Notes: generated by a model not told the origin, from the letters alone. Counted from the stretch's first letter, positions 7,531 to 16,288 are shown. The stretch: DNA of 64,000 nucleotides from Thermoplasmatales archaeon (GCA_014874365.1 JACWAH010000020.1:1-64000), one strand, 5' to 3'. Numbers and translations: made by a program.

Positions 7531-9557
7531 TGTATCTGTCTTCAATACTTTTACTTGCAGGGTTGCTCGCTGCAGCAGCTTCGTTCTTTTACACGCTTTA
7601 TTCCATTTTCTGGAATGCGCTAAGGATACCTGAAAAGAAGATCAAGATGGGTCTTTCTATCGGAAGAAGGATCTACCTTACAATCAGGAACGTTTTACTG
7701 CAAGGGAAACTTTTCAAAGACAGTTCCGGAGGAATAATGCATGCCCTAATGTTCTGGGGATTTGTTGCATTCGCCGGTTATTCAGCCACTTTCTTTGCAA
7801 GGGGAATTGTGCCGTCTTATCAGCTGATCCCCGCCGGACTGTTCAAGGACGTACTGTTCCTGACAGTTGATATCTTTGCCCTTATCGTAATCGTGGACGT
7901 GGGGTATGCCGTCCTGAGAAGGTGGGTCATCAAGGTTCCAAGATATCAGGGATATAATGGATTTGAGGCGTCATTCATCCTCTTCCTGGTTGCCACTTTA
8001 ATGGTTACCTATTACGCACTCGGAGTCCTGAGACTGGACGGGGTCAGCGCAGGCATAACAGGTGCAATAATGGAAGGAATTCCCGCATCCTATACCCCAA
8101 TCTCGGGCTTCTTTGCATCCCTCTTCCCAGGTATTTCAGGTTCATCCGGACTTGACCTGTACTGGATACTGTACGGAATTCATGCGATAGATTTCATAGT
8201 GTTTCTTGCGTATATCCCCACTTCTAAGCACCTTCACCTCGTTGCTGCTCCACTTAACGTTCTACTTTCAAAGGACACCAAGCCAGCACAGATCTCCCTT
8301 ATCGACTTTGAACAGCAGAAGAGGTTCGGTGCAACGGACATCAGGGATTTTTCATGGAAGGACTACATGGACTTCTACTCATGCACGGAATGCGGAAGGT
8401 GCACCTACAACTGCCCGGCATTCCTCACCGGGAAAACACTTTCTCCCAGGGACATAATCTGGGACCTTCGAAAAGTGGTAATGGAGGAAGGCCCGAAACT
8501 CCGTCATGCCGGGATCGAGGAAAAGGACAAGATACTGACTCCGGTTATCGGAGAACCGATCAGCGAGGAGGACCTCTGGTCCTGCACTACCTGCATGGCA
8601 TGCGTGGAGCAGTGCCCTGTAATGATAGACCACGTAGAAAAGATTGTTGATATGAGAAGGTCACTTGTACTGAACCAGGGGAAAGCACCCAAGGAGACCA
8701 TCGAGACTTACACAAACATGGAAATGTATGGTTCCCCGTGGATAAACGATCCCAGTACACGGGGAGACTGGGCTAAGGACCTGAATGTGAACATTCTCTC
8801 AGAATCGCAGAATGACGACTTTGACATACTTTACTGGGTTGGTTGCGTTGCCAGTTATGACAGGAGGAATCAGGATATTGCAAAGTCTATAGTGAAGATA
8901 CTCCAGAAAGCGGGGGTCAGGTTCGCAATCCTTGGGTCAGAAGAAAAATGCACCGGCGACCCTGCCAAAAGGACTGGCAACGAGTATCTAGCACAGAATC
9001 TTGCTACTGCCAACATTGAGACCCTTAACAGGCACAAAGTGCATAAGGTAATCACTGGCTGCCCGCACTGCTTCAACTCACTTAAGAACGACTACAAGGA
9101 AATGGGGCTTGAAATGGATGTAATACACCATACGGAATTTATCAACCAGCTCATTTCTCTTGGAAAGATCGATCTAAAAGCCCTTGAGAGCGACGATAAG
9201 GAGAAATTCACCTATCATGATTCATGCTATCTAGGCAGATACAACAAGATATATGAGGAGCCAAGAACAATCATAAAGACCGTGACCAGCAACTTCGAGG
9301 AAATGGAGATGAACAAGTCAAAGGGCCTGTGCTGCGGTGCAGGGGGCGGTCGCCTCTGGATGAATGAAAACGTGGGAACCAAGATTTCACATAAAAGAAT
9401 GGAAATGGCCGATAAGGTCAACGCCACAACGGTAGTAACCGCCTGCCCATACTGCATGATAATGCTGGACGACGCGAGAAGAGTTATGGGAAAAGACGAA
9501 AAAATGCAGATATCGGACATATCGGAGTTTGTTGCCAGCAGGCTGGTGCAGAACTAG
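7527..9557 (+). CDS. Membrane Fe-S oxidoreductase, EtfAB:quinone oxidoreductase (EMO)-like
   Basis: A 676-residue fusion. Residues 1 to about 240 hold five to six hydrophobic helices resembling the NarI/HdrE-type haem b membrane domain. Two 4Fe-4S ferredoxin motifs follow, CTECGRCTYNCP near 285 and CTTCMACVEQCP near 352. The C-terminal half has two cysteine-rich CCG domains of the HdrB/HdrD type: GCVAS near 438, a variant CTG, GCPHC near 510, then HDSCYLG, LCCGAGGG near 602 and ACPYC. It is thus an HdrDE-like protein. Its position directly after etfBA supports electron transfer from reduced ETF to the membrane quinone pool during acyl-CoA oxidation. The quinone acceptor is inferred. The start may be either tandem ATG, 7527 or 7530. 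The stop overlaps the convergent radical SAM gene by four bases. Confidence 0.82.
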   Translation: MMYLSSILLLAGLLAAAASFFYTLYSIFWNALRIPEKKIKMGLSIGRRIYLTIRNVLLQGKLFKDSSGGIMHALMFWGFVAFAGYSATFFARGIVPSYQLIPAGLFKDVLFLTVDIFALIVIVDVGYAVLRRWVIKVPRYQGYNGFEASFILFLVATLMVTYYALGVLRLDGVSAGITGAIMEGIPASYTPISGFFASLFPGISGSSGLDLYWILYGIHAIDFIVFLAYIPTSKHLHLVAAPLNVLLSKDTKPAQISLIDFEQQKRFGATDIRDFSWKDYMDFYSCTECGRCTYNCPAFLTGKTLSPRDIIWDLRKVVMEEGPKLRHAGIEEKDKILTPVIGEPISEEDLWSCTTCMACVEQCPVMIDHVEKIVDMRRSLVLNQGKAPKETIETYTNMEMYGSPWINDPSTRGDWAKDLNVNILSESQNDDFDILYWVGCVASYDRRNQDIAKSIVKILQKAGVRFAILGSEEKCTGDPAKRTGNEYLAQNLATANIETLNRHKVHKVITGCPHCFNSLKNDYKEMGLEMDVIHHTEFINQLISLGKIDLKALESDDKEKFTYHDSCYLGRYNKIYEEPRTIIKTVTSNFEEMEMNKSKGLCCGAGGGRLWMNENVGTKISHKRMEMADKVNATTVVTACPYCMIMLDDARRVMGKDEKMQISDISEFVASRLVQN

Positions 9558-10393
9558 AAGAGTTTGCCCAGCTCTCCTCTCCTAAGCCACTCGTCTTTCT
9601 GGGAATTTATTTCAATTCCCAATTTCCCAGCCTGAAGAGCCAGCCACCTGGAAACCCGTTCGCGGGCTTGGCCGGATGGCGCCCATCCGCGTTCATCCGT
9701 TCCCGGCAGTCCATCCCGCATCATTCCCGTTGCATTTTTATATGGAGAATACCAGTCATATATTATCCTGGAAGAGGTGCGGGAAGCAACATCCAGTATT
9801 TTCTCAAGCTCTTCAAACGAATCGTTGACGCCTCCGATTATGGGTCCTACGAAGATCCATGTTCTTACTCCGGAAGCCGAGAGGCGTTCCAGCGCAGCTG
9901 CCCGCGACCCGGGAGATGGGGCAAAAGGCTCCAGAACCCTTGCCGCTTTTTCGTTCATCGTCGTCAGCGTCATTCCCACGTCCAGGGACTTCCGGTACTT
10001 CGCCAGTATATCCAGGTCCCTCAATACCAGTGGCGACTTGGTCTGTATGCTGACCCTGAAACCGTTTGCCAGAAGCAGTCCCAGTCCCGATCTGGTCAGG
10101 CCATATTTGCCCTCAATGAAATGATATGGATCGGTTATGGACGAAATTCCAACCAGTCCTCTTCTCATGGAGGCAACCTCCCTTTTCAGTACTTCCACAA
10201 GATTTGTCTTCACGAATACTGTAGAACCCCACCTATCTCTTGCTTCCACCTCCCTTGTGAAGTCCACAGCAAAGCAGTAAATGCATCCATGAAAACACCC
10301 GGAATAAGGATTCATGACGTAATCGTACTCAGGAAGTCCGCTCCTGCCCAGCACGCTCTTGACCTGCAACTCCCTGACGGTTATGTTCCGCAT
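9554..10393 (-). CDS. Radical SAM protein, SplB-like family (COG1533)
   Basis: A 279-residue radical SAM protein. The 4Fe-4S/SAM motif is CFHGCIYCFA near residue 31, a Cys-x3-Cys-x2-Cys, preceded by NPYSGC, a signature of the SplB/spore photoproduct lyase-like group. ITDPYHFIE and DVGMTLTTMNE are further family blocks. The substrate is unknown; membership does not prove photoproduct repair. The ATG at 10393 overlaps the stop of nreA as TGATG, the clearest start; a longer reading from 10456 would run deep into nreA. Tight coupling to a DNA repair factor suggests, by inference only, a nucleic-acid repair or modification role. Confidence 0.8.
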   Translation of the reverse strand: MRNITVRELQVKSVLGRSGLPEYDYVMNPYSGCFHGCIYCFAVDFTREVEARDRWGSTVFVKTNLVEVLKREVASMRRGLVGISSITDPYHFIEGKYGLTRSGLGLLLANGFRVSIQTKSPLVLRDLDILAKYRKSLDVGMTLTTMNEKAARVLEPFAPSPGSRAAALERLSASGVRTWIFVGPIIGGVNDSFEELEKILDVASRTSSRIIYDWYSPYKNATGMMRDGLPGTDERGWAPSGQARERVSRWLALQAGKLGIEINSQKDEWLRRGELGKLF

Positions 10394-11637
10394 CAGTAAA
10401 ACCGATCCAGGGTAGGATTTTTCAGCGATGAAGAAACCCAGGATTCGGAACGCCATCTTTCAATGGGCACTTTTGTGATCCTGCTCAGGTATGCAATCGA
10501 AGCGTCCAGGGTGTCAAAATGCAGGGGCTTGCTTCTGAACATCTCCCTCATGTTTTCCCTTACGTACCATACGCCTAAAGGAATATTGAAATTGGGGTAA
10601 ATTTCTCTCCAGAGAAGGGCGACCCCGGATCTTCCGAGGTTGTTCATATATTCTGATACGGCCAATCTGGAAGAATAATAGCACCCTCCAATGTCCGGGT
10701 AAGTTTTCCTTCCGTAATAGTCCTCATGGTCTATCATTACCGCGGTTCTATCACCAAAACTGTTCCAGGTGCTTCCAGGGAACCACGCCTCTCCCCACTC
10801 ATACCTCCAGCTTCCCGGACCTATAATGCCCATGAATAGATTTCCGCTGACAGATCTAACGAAGACATGGAAGTCATCCACGGAGGGCATGTGCTTCAGC
10901 ATTTTCACATTGAAGTCAGAAACGGTCTTGTCGGCTGCGGTTATTGACCACCTTGTTGGAACGAGCTTGCGGTTTTTTCCGTTTCCCAGGGATCCAACGC
11001 TCAGTATCCGGGAAATTCTGGAAACGTCAATGTTTGATTTATATAATGTGTACATTCCTTCAGCGGCTTTCAGATCTGTATCGTAATACACCTTCTCCGC
11101 CACAGGATCGCTCTTGGTTGTCCCCACTTTCATCTCAAGGAGCGGAGCAGACGGACCCATGGGCGGCGAATATTCCGATAGAAGATACCTCGATCCCGTC
11201 AGCGTTCGATCCAGTTTCATCTCCACCTCCACCGGTGCTGATGAAAGCGTCATGACCTGGACGTCCTGGAGAAAATAATTTGGTGAGGAAGCATCCGAAA
11301 TGGAAACAAATTTCCCGCCCCTTAGCAGGGAAAGCCTCATCTCAAGGAACTTTTCCATGTCCATCGTGAGCCACTGGGAAGGAGCTTCATAAATTGAAGT
11401 ATCGCCGGTTTCAGGCGGCGTTGAGGGATATAACTGGATTTTTGGATATCCGTATCTGCCAACAAATACCGAGGGAGGGGATGAACCCGATATCCCGTTT
11501 CTGGGAATCAGGTTCGCCTTCCTGTCAAGGTGATTTGATATGGAGATCGGGCAATAGGATAAACCGCACAGCAACTTTGCAGTTCTGCATTTAAGACACA
11601 GTTCAGGAGGGATCTTAAAGGTGGTTTTGAGCGGCAA
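10393..11637 (-). CDS. nreA: NreA-family DNA repair protein
   Basis: A 414-residue protein matching the archaeal Nre family, whose members contribute to DNA damage tolerance and bind PCNA. The N-terminus has a four-cysteine zinc-binding motif, CLKC then LCGLSYC, near residues 14-29. VFVGRYGYPKI and later IDHEDYYGRKTYPDIGGCYYSS are characteristic blocks, and the last eight residues NPTLDRFY form a PIP-box-like PCNA-binding tail with Asn in place of the usual Gln. The start is a TTG at 11637; no ATG lies before the zinc motif. The radical SAM gene is translationally coupled downstream (TGATG). Confidence 0.8.
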   Translation of the reverse strand: MPLKTTFKIPPELCLKCRTAKLLCGLSYCPISISNHLDRKANLIPRNGISGSSPPSVFVGRYGYPKIQLYPSTPPETGDTSIYEAPSQWLTMDMEKFLEMRLSLLRGGKFVSISDASSPNYFLQDVQVMTLSSAPVEVEMKLDRTLTGSRYLLSEYSPPMGPSAPLLEMKVGTTKSDPVAEKVYYDTDLKAAEGMYTLYKSNIDVSRISRILSVGSLGNGKNRKLVPTRWSITAADKTVSDFNVKMLKHMPSVDDFHVFVRSVSGNLFMGIIGPGSWRYEWGEAWFPGSTWNSFGDRTAVMIDHEDYYGRKTYPDIGGCYYSSRLAVSEYMNNLGRSGVALLWREIYPNFNIPLGVWYVRENMREMFRSKPLHFDTLDASIAYLSRITKVPIERWRSESWVSSSLKNPTLDRFY

Positions 11638-11689
11638 TAAATTATCTTAATCATTCCGACTATTAACATTTTAACTATATTTCTGAGTC

Positions 11690-12244
11690 TCAATGGTCAC
11701 TTAGCCTGGAGAATAACAGGAAATCCCTGTAGGATCCGTTCCAGAAGAACGCATCCTTCTCCATGCCTTCCTGGGAATAACCACACTTCCTGAGGACCCT
11801 TATGGATGGTATGTTGTCGGAAAACACCCTTGTATGGAGGCGATGAAGCTTAAGTTCCGAAAAGGAAAAATCGGTAAGCACGGAAAGCGCAGCAGACGCA
11901 ATCCCATTACCTCTGTAATCTTTCCCGACAAAATAACCAATGTGTGCAGATCTGTCGACTATGCTTATGTCGGATATCCCTATAATGCCAACAAGCGAAC
12001 TGTCCAGAAGCATGGCAAAGTCTATTGCGAAAGTTTCACCTCCCGACTCCCGGTTCTTCTGTATAAAGTCAACGGCGTCCGTGTATGTGTAGGGATGTGG
12101 GAAAGAGTGAGATCCTATGTTTGTGTATATCGTGTAGTCATTGGCAATACGAGCCAGATTGTCAGCCATGGAAACGTCCAGATCACTGCTTAAAATAATT
12201 CGGGGGAGCTTTTTTGACCTTAAGACCAGTCCTTCAATTTTCAT
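11690..12244 (-). CDS. GNAT N-acetyltransferase, RimJ/RimL-like
   Basis: A 184-residue acetyl-CoA dependent N-acetyltransferase. The acetyl-CoA binding segment is IGYFVGKDYRGNGIASAAL near residue 107, with the R-G-x-G-x-A loop. HTRVFSDNIPSIRVLRKCGYSQEG follows in two motif B blocks and marks the RimJ/RimL-type group that acetylates protein N-termini or small amines. The ATG at 12244 lies five bases beyond the stop of the upstream small gene, so the two form an operon; an upstream in-frame start would overlap that gene extensively. The substrate cannot be predicted. Confidence 0.8.
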   Translation of the reverse strand: MKIEGLVLRSKKLPRIILSSDLDVSMADNLARIANDYTIYTNIGSHSFPHPYTYTDAVDFIQKNRESGGETFAIDFAMLLDSSLVGIIGISDISIVDRSAHIGYFVGKDYRGNGIASAALSVLTDFSFSELKLHRLHTRVFSDNIPSIRVLRKCGYSQEGMEKDAFFWNGSYRDFLLFSRLSDH

Positions 12245-12248
12245 AGAA

Positions 12249-12623
12249 CTATTCGTTTGCCTGGCTCTGGCTGACTTCCTTAAAATATTCGTCATAGGGA
12301 TTCTTGTCCGGCTCCTCATCCACCTTCTTGCTGGCAGCCTTGTCTATATTATTCTTGTTGTACGTCCACTGATTTACTCTCCAGGCTTTTCCCTTAGCAA
12401 TATTGACCTCTTCCCTGTGGGCATTGAGCAATCCACACTCCTCGAGATTATAGAAAATATCCCTTTCAGCAGAGGACAAAACATTATCGAGGACGTAATC
12501 CTCATAACCAAAAAAGGAAAGGACAAAATCCGCAAGTTCCTCAACGTCGCCTCTGACCATCCCCTTGCTGCCGAATACATTTTCGAGGGCTGCAATTAAA
12601 ACTTCCCTGGTCACTACTGGCAT
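12249..12623 (-). CDS. Conserved small archaeal protein, possibly DUF6015
   Basis: A 124-residue acidic, mostly helical protein. The core TREVLIAALENVFG...ELADFVLSFFGYEDYVLDN...RDIFYNLEECGLL resembles a two-helix plus winged-helix module, and I recall a similar short protein family in Thermoplasmata (DUF6015). The C-terminal 30 residues are charged and probably disordered. Start choice: TATTATACAA (reverse strand of 12644-12653) is centred 25.5 bases before the ATG at 12623, so I prefer it over a GTG at 12692. It is followed by the GNAT gene after a four-base gap. No function is known to me. Confidence 0.7.
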   Translation of the reverse strand: MPVVTREVLIAALENVFGSKGMVRGDVEELADFVLSFFGYEDYVLDNVLSSAERDIFYNLEECGLLNAHREEVNIAKGKAWRVNQWTYNKNNIDKAASKKVDEEPDKNPYDEYFKEVSQSQANE

Positions 12624-12643
12624 CGGAGACTCTCTATTTCTTA

Positions 12644-12653
12644 TTGTATAATA
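12644..12653 (-). promoter_or_regulatory. TATA box of the small protein/GNAT operon
   Basis: TATTATACAA on the minus strand lies about 25.5 bases upstream of the ATG at 12623 and decides that start in favour of the GTG at 12692. Confidence 0.5.
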
Positions 12654-12764
12654 ATCTTTGCCGGGATATACAGGTTTTTCAGCAATCTCCACAGCGCACT
12701 CGGTAGCATATCGAACAGCTAAAGCCCAGAATTACGATCCCCGTCTAACATGTTAACCGCTATG

Positions 12765-13691
12765 TTAACTGCTTGACGGAACTAACTCAAGAATCGCTAT
12801 ATCCTCAGCCCTGATCACAGCCTTTTCACTGATTTCTGAACTCTCTCCTGATATGAATAATTCATTGTCCGCCCAGACCTTTCCTTTCAGGACCATGAAC
12901 TTACCCGCAATGCCGGGAACAAAGGATTTTGCAGAGTTAACCCTGTATTTCCACAGTGGCTTTCCATCATGAAGGCCCGAAAGTTTTCGGTATCCCCAAT
13001 CAAAATCATCGCGGGACTCGAACATCTTCCTGGCAGATTCAAGTTCTTTTTCGCTGTCGACCCCGATCCAGTCTCCCTCTTCCTTATATGCCCTGATTTT
13101 CCCTTCCCCGGCAAGCATCGGGAAAATGGTTGTTTCTAACTCTGTCGAGTTATAATCTTTAAGGAAGTAAGGAAACAGCTCTTTTTTAAAGTAATATATT
13201 CCGGCGTTTATGTATACTTCAAGCAAAGGCTTTTCCCTGAAACCGGTTATAACATCAGAGGCAAGGTCAACAACCCCAAAGGGACTCTTCATCTTTGTGA
13301 CAAAAATCGAGATCAGGGCGTCATGATCTTTCGCTGATTCCTCCATCTTTCTGAGGTCTATGTCACAAACGGTGTCTCCATTTCTAAGGATTACGTCCTC
13401 GTCGCAAACTTCAACCAGGTTCCTCATTGAAAATAGTTTGCCAAGAGGCTTCTCTTCACGTAGATATTCCAGGCCGATCCCCTTATAGGAACTGCCAAGG
13501 GTATCCTCTATTTTTTTAGAGAGATAGCTGGTCAACAAAATAACGCGCTTTACACCAGCAGCAGCGAAATCATCCAGCTGCTTGTGCAGAATAGTGTACC
13601 CGGGTTTCAGTTCAAGCAACCCTTTTGGGACCCGGTCTGTGTAGGGACGGAGTCTCTTGCCGTAACCCCCGGCTAAAATTGCGCCGATCAT
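12765..13691 (-). CDS. Sugar-phosphate nucleotidyltransferase
   Basis: A 308-residue NTP_transferase-family protein. The nucleotide-binding signature GAILAGGYGKRLRPYT with PKGLLEL near residue 23 is at the N-terminus. GNGDTVCDID-like NGDT near 103 corresponds to the metal-binding Asp, and YINAGIYYFKKELF plus GDWIGVDSEKEL are the sugar-side blocks. It activates a sugar-1-phosphate to an NDP-sugar for glycan synthesis; which sugar is not evident. The C-terminal 80 residues lack clear left-handed beta-helix hexapeptides, so no acetyltransferase domain is present. TTTTTTAGA upstream (about 13711-13720, minus strand) fits a leaderless start at 13691. Confidence 0.83.
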   Translation of the reverse strand: MIGAILAGGYGKRLRPYTDRVPKGLLELKPGYTILHKQLDDFAAAGVKRVILLTSYLSKKIEDTLGSSYKGIGLEYLREEKPLGKLFSMRNLVEVCDEDVILRNGDTVCDIDLRKMEESAKDHDALISIFVTKMKSPFGVVDLASDVITGFREKPLLEVYINAGIYYFKKELFPYFLKDYNSTELETTIFPMLAGEGKIRAYKEEGDWIGVDSEKELESARKMFESRDDFDWGYRKLSGLHDGKPLWKYRVNSAKSFVPGIAGKFMVLKGKVWADNELFISGESSEISEKAVIRAEDIAILELVPSSS

Positions 13692-13884
13692 CCAGTGGTG
13701 AACCGGACTAATCTAAAAAATTCTTTCTCGAGTTTTAACTCAATTTCACGAAAATAGTGCAATAAAGTCCGTTCTTTAGGGAGGCAACGCCGGAATTGGC
13801 AACAACCTTACAATCCGGAAACGGGTTCCTGCAAGACATTCCGAATAATGGGAAGTGAAGGCGCAAGCGAAGCTAAAGTGAGCA
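13692..13884. other. Intergenic region with possible folded RNA or decayed coding sequence
   Basis: About 190 bases without a clear gene. On the plus strand a nested fold can be drawn around 13790-13850: outer arms CGGAAT/ATTCCG, inner AAC/GTT, and a CCG-GAAA-CGG tetraloop hairpin. On the minus strand a frame with one stop ends in a TGA overlapping the ATG of the nucleotidyltransferase gene. Neither reading is strong. Confidence 0.2.
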
Positions 13885-13905
13885 CCTCAGATGATTTATC
13901 TGAGG
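13885..13905. repeat. Perfect inverted repeat 3' of the HAD/ECH gene
   Basis: CCTCAGAT and ATCTGAGG form an eight-base-pair perfect stem around a five-base loop, nine bases beyond the stop codon of the fused HAD/ECH gene. There is no following T-run on the minus strand, so it is more likely an mRNA 3'-end stabilising or processing hairpin than a classical terminator. Confidence 0.5.
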
Positions 13906-13913
13906 ACGCGGTG

Positions 13914-15938
13914 TCAATTGCCCTTGAATTCTACCTTTCTCTTCTGAAGAAAAGCGCTCACACCTTCCTTTATGTCGTCAGTTGCAAAAAGCAGACCCAT
14001 TGCAGTGCTTTCTTTTTCCAGACCTGATTGCAGAGACGCACCCGCTGAGGAACGGATAAGCTCCTTGGCCATTCTCACGGAAACAGGAGCGCAATTCTCT
14101 GCGATATTTTGAGCCAGATCCAGCGCGTCTCTGTCGAGATTTTCAGGCATAGATAACTGTGATACGATCCCCATCTCATGAGCCCTCTTCCCTGTAATCC
14201 TCTCTCCGGTCAAAATCAGGTAGGATGCCGGCCCCTGACCAACCAATCTGGGCAACCTCTGTGTACCCCCCCATCCCGGGACAATCCCCCTGGTAACTTC
14301 AGGAAATCCAATCAGCGCTCTTTCCGTTGAAATCCGGATATCACAGGCAAGAGCAAGTTCAAACCCCCCTCCAAGGGCATAACCGTCAATTGCGGCGATT
14401 GACAGAAATGGAAGGTTGGAAATCCTTTCGTAAACCGCCTGACCCCTTCTGGAGAAATTCATAAAATCAACGGCCCTGGGGAAGAACTGGGATAGTTCGG
14501 CGCCAGCGGAAAACACTTCACCGGCTCCTTTTATCAGCAGGACTCTGATTTCACCGGAAGATGCAATGCTCTCAACCGCACTCTCCATCTCACTCAAAAC
14601 CTGTGCGTTGATTAGATTATTTTTTCCATTTGACAGCCTGAGCGTAGCAACCTTCCCCTCCACGCTAAGCTTAACCAGGGAGTCCGTGGTCTCACTCACT
14701 TTGGCAGCAACCGGTTCGCCAGCGGGTAGAGGAATAGGTTCAGTAACGGATTCCGTAACAGCTTTCGTCTCTTTCGGTTTCTCCGCTATTCCTGCAAAGA
14801 CTTCTTTCAGCCTTCCACTTTCAATCACTGAACTGGGCTTAAAAACGTCAAGTCCAGTCCTGTCGTAAATCTCGTTCAGCTTCTCCTTGATTTCAGCAAC
14901 GCTGAGCCCTTCTGCAACGGAAATTGGGCCAAAGGGACGATTCATTCCAAGTTTGACACCGGTCTCAATATCAGAAGGAGATGCAATGCCCTCGTCCACT
15001 ATCTTGGAAGCTTCGTTCACTTCAATGGCAAGGATGTCCATTAACGTTAGATCAGGCAGGCCGGTAGATGGAGGGATCTTCGCCTTTCCATCCTGCCACT
15101 TGTAGAAACCCTCCCCCGACTTTAGCCCCAACTTGTTCTGGGCTACGAGATTATGATAGGTTTTGCAAGTGCCGTAATCAGGCGAAAGCTCCTTGGAAAA
15201 GTAATCGAGCGAATGAACAAGGGTGTCCAGCCCAACGTAATCCATTAATTCATAAGGTCCCATCGGCAGCCCTTGCGACCTCGCGAATGCATCCACGTCC
15301 TCGGGCCTGAAACTCATCTTCTCAATCAACAAGCAGAAGAAAAGGGACTCCGGAGCATTGACCCGGTTCACAACGAATCCGGGAGTGTCCTTCATCACCC
15401 GTATTGGGACTTTGCCGATGCTCTTGACGAGCTCGAACGCCTTCTCAAAAACATCTTCGGAAGTCTTCTCTCCCCTGATCACTTCTACGAGCTTAAGTAC
15501 AACAGGCGGATTGAAAAAATGGAGTCCAACAGCTCTGGAGGGGTCTTTCATGTTGGCTGCAATCTCGGATATCCTTATGTTAGAGGAGTTTGATGCAATT
15601 ATGCAGCCTGAGGGAGCAAATTCCTCAACCTGGGAAAAGAGGGCCACCTTCATTTCAAGGACTTCAGGAATCGCCTCAATCACTACCCCCGCGTCCTGTG
15701 CACAATCTTTGACGGAAGTGGTATAGTTTATCCTGGCCAGGATCTCCTCCTTTTTTTCCGGAGTGATCTTTTGCGACTTCACCATTCTCTCAAGGCTGCT
15801 GGAAACGGCCTGCCTGGCCTTGAAAAGAACATCATCCGATACGTCAGAAACTGTGACTGTAAAGCCACTGAGTGCAAATACCTCGGCGATACCGTGGCCC
15901 ATCTGCCCAGAACCAACGACGCCAATTTTCATTGTCAT
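13914..15938 (-). CDS. Fused 3-hydroxyacyl-CoA dehydrogenase / enoyl-CoA hydratase
   Basis: A 674-residue bifunctional beta-oxidation enzyme. Residues 1-290 are the NAD-binding dehydrogenase (GVVGSGQMGHGIAEV Rossmann loop, SNSSNIRISEIA, HFFNPP with the catalytic His, GFVVNRV). A second C-terminal dehydrogenase lobe lies near 300-390. A Pro/Thr-rich linker near 400-420 leads to a crotonase domain with AGAELSQFF (oxyanion hole) and YALGGGFELALACD. It hydrates 2-enoyl-CoA and oxidises the 3-hydroxyacyl-CoA. The order dehydrogenase-then-hydratase is the archaeal and some bacterial arrangement, opposite to FadB. It follows the SCP2 gene by 14 bases. A second ATG two codons in is an equal start candidate. 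Confidence 0.92.
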   Translation of the reverse strand: MTMKIGVVGSGQMGHGIAEVFALSGFTVTVSDVSDDVLFKARQAVSSSLERMVKSQKITPEKKEEILARINYTTSVKDCAQDAGVVIEAIPEVLEMKVALFSQVEEFAPSGCIIASNSSNIRISEIAANMKDPSRAVGLHFFNPPVVLKLVEVIRGEKTSEDVFEKAFELVKSIGKVPIRVMKDTPGFVVNRVNAPESLFFCLLIEKMSFRPEDVDAFARSQGLPMGPYELMDYVGLDTLVHSLDYFSKELSPDYGTCKTYHNLVAQNKLGLKSGEGFYKWQDGKAKIPPSTGLPDLTLMDILAIEVNEASKIVDEGIASPSDIETGVKLGMNRPFGPISVAEGLSVAEIKEKLNEIYDRTGLDVFKPSSVIESGRLKEVFAGIAEKPKETKAVTESVTEPIPLPAGEPVAAKVSETTDSLVKLSVEGKVATLRLSNGKNNLINAQVLSEMESAVESIASSGEIRVLLIKGAGEVFSAGAELSQFFPRAVDFMNFSRRGQAVYERISNLPFLSIAAIDGYALGGGFELALACDIRISTERALIGFPEVTRGIVPGWGGTQRLPRLVGQGPASYLILTGERITGKRAHEMGIVSQLSMPENLDRDALDLAQNIAENCAPVSVRMAKELIRSSAGASLQSGLEKESTAMGLLFATDDIKEGVSAFLQKRKVEFKGN

Positions 15939-15952
15939 TCCAAGACCTCAGC

Positions 15953-16288
15953 TTATTTACCTGCCTTCTTTGCAAGTTCAGTAAGTCTCTGAGCAGCAAA
16001 AATGTCACCGGATACCTTCAACTGGCCTGACATGAACGCCTTGACCGCGTCAAGCTTGCCCGAAAAAACATCATTCAAAACTTCTTCGCTTGCAGAAACT
16101 GTCGCTGCCGGGCTGGGCACTACACCGTCTACCAGTGAAACCTCTCCAGGTTTCAGCACAAGCGAGAAAGAATCCTTGCCGGTAACTGAGAAAGTAAACT
16201 GCTTGTTCATTTTCTCCAGCTCTTGTGCAACGCCCTGGTTATCTCTCGCGTTCTTTAGCATATTTGCAACCATGTCCTTAAAGCTCAT
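15953..16288 (-). CDS. SCP2 sterol-carrier domain protein
   Basis: A 111-residue single-domain SCP2-fold protein with the typical pattern of an amphipathic N-terminal helix, FSVTGKDSFSLVLKPGEVSLVDG strands, ATVSASEEVLNDVFSGKLDAVKAFMSGQLKVSGD and a C-terminal helix. SCP2 domains bind lipids or acyl-CoAs in a hydrophobic tunnel. It is the first gene of an operon with the HAD/ECH fusion, so an acyl-CoA carrier or donor role in beta-oxidation is plausible. ACTTTATGTT (reverse strand of 16309-16318) is centred 25.5 bases before the ATG. Confidence 0.85.
   Translation of the reverse strand: MSFKDMVANMLKNARDNQGVAQELEKMNKQFTFSVTGKDSFSLVLKPGEVSLVDGVVPSPAATVSASEEVLNDVFSGKLDAVKAFMSGQLKVSGDIFAAQRLTELAKKAGK

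Noticed and set aside
7500-7535. ATGATGA at 7501 as a C box of a C/D-box guide RNA
   Set aside because: No CTGA D box at suitable distance and no terminal stem; the leader mini-ORF explains the sequence at least as well.
10394-10456. A start at 10456 for the radical SAM gene
   Set aside because: It would overlap nreA by 64 bases; the ATG at 10393 overlaps the nreA stop as TGATG and begins just before the conserved N-terminus.
13692-13913. RNase P or SRP RNA in this gap
   Set aside because: The gap is too short and the conserved RNase P regions and SRP helix 8 sequence are absent.
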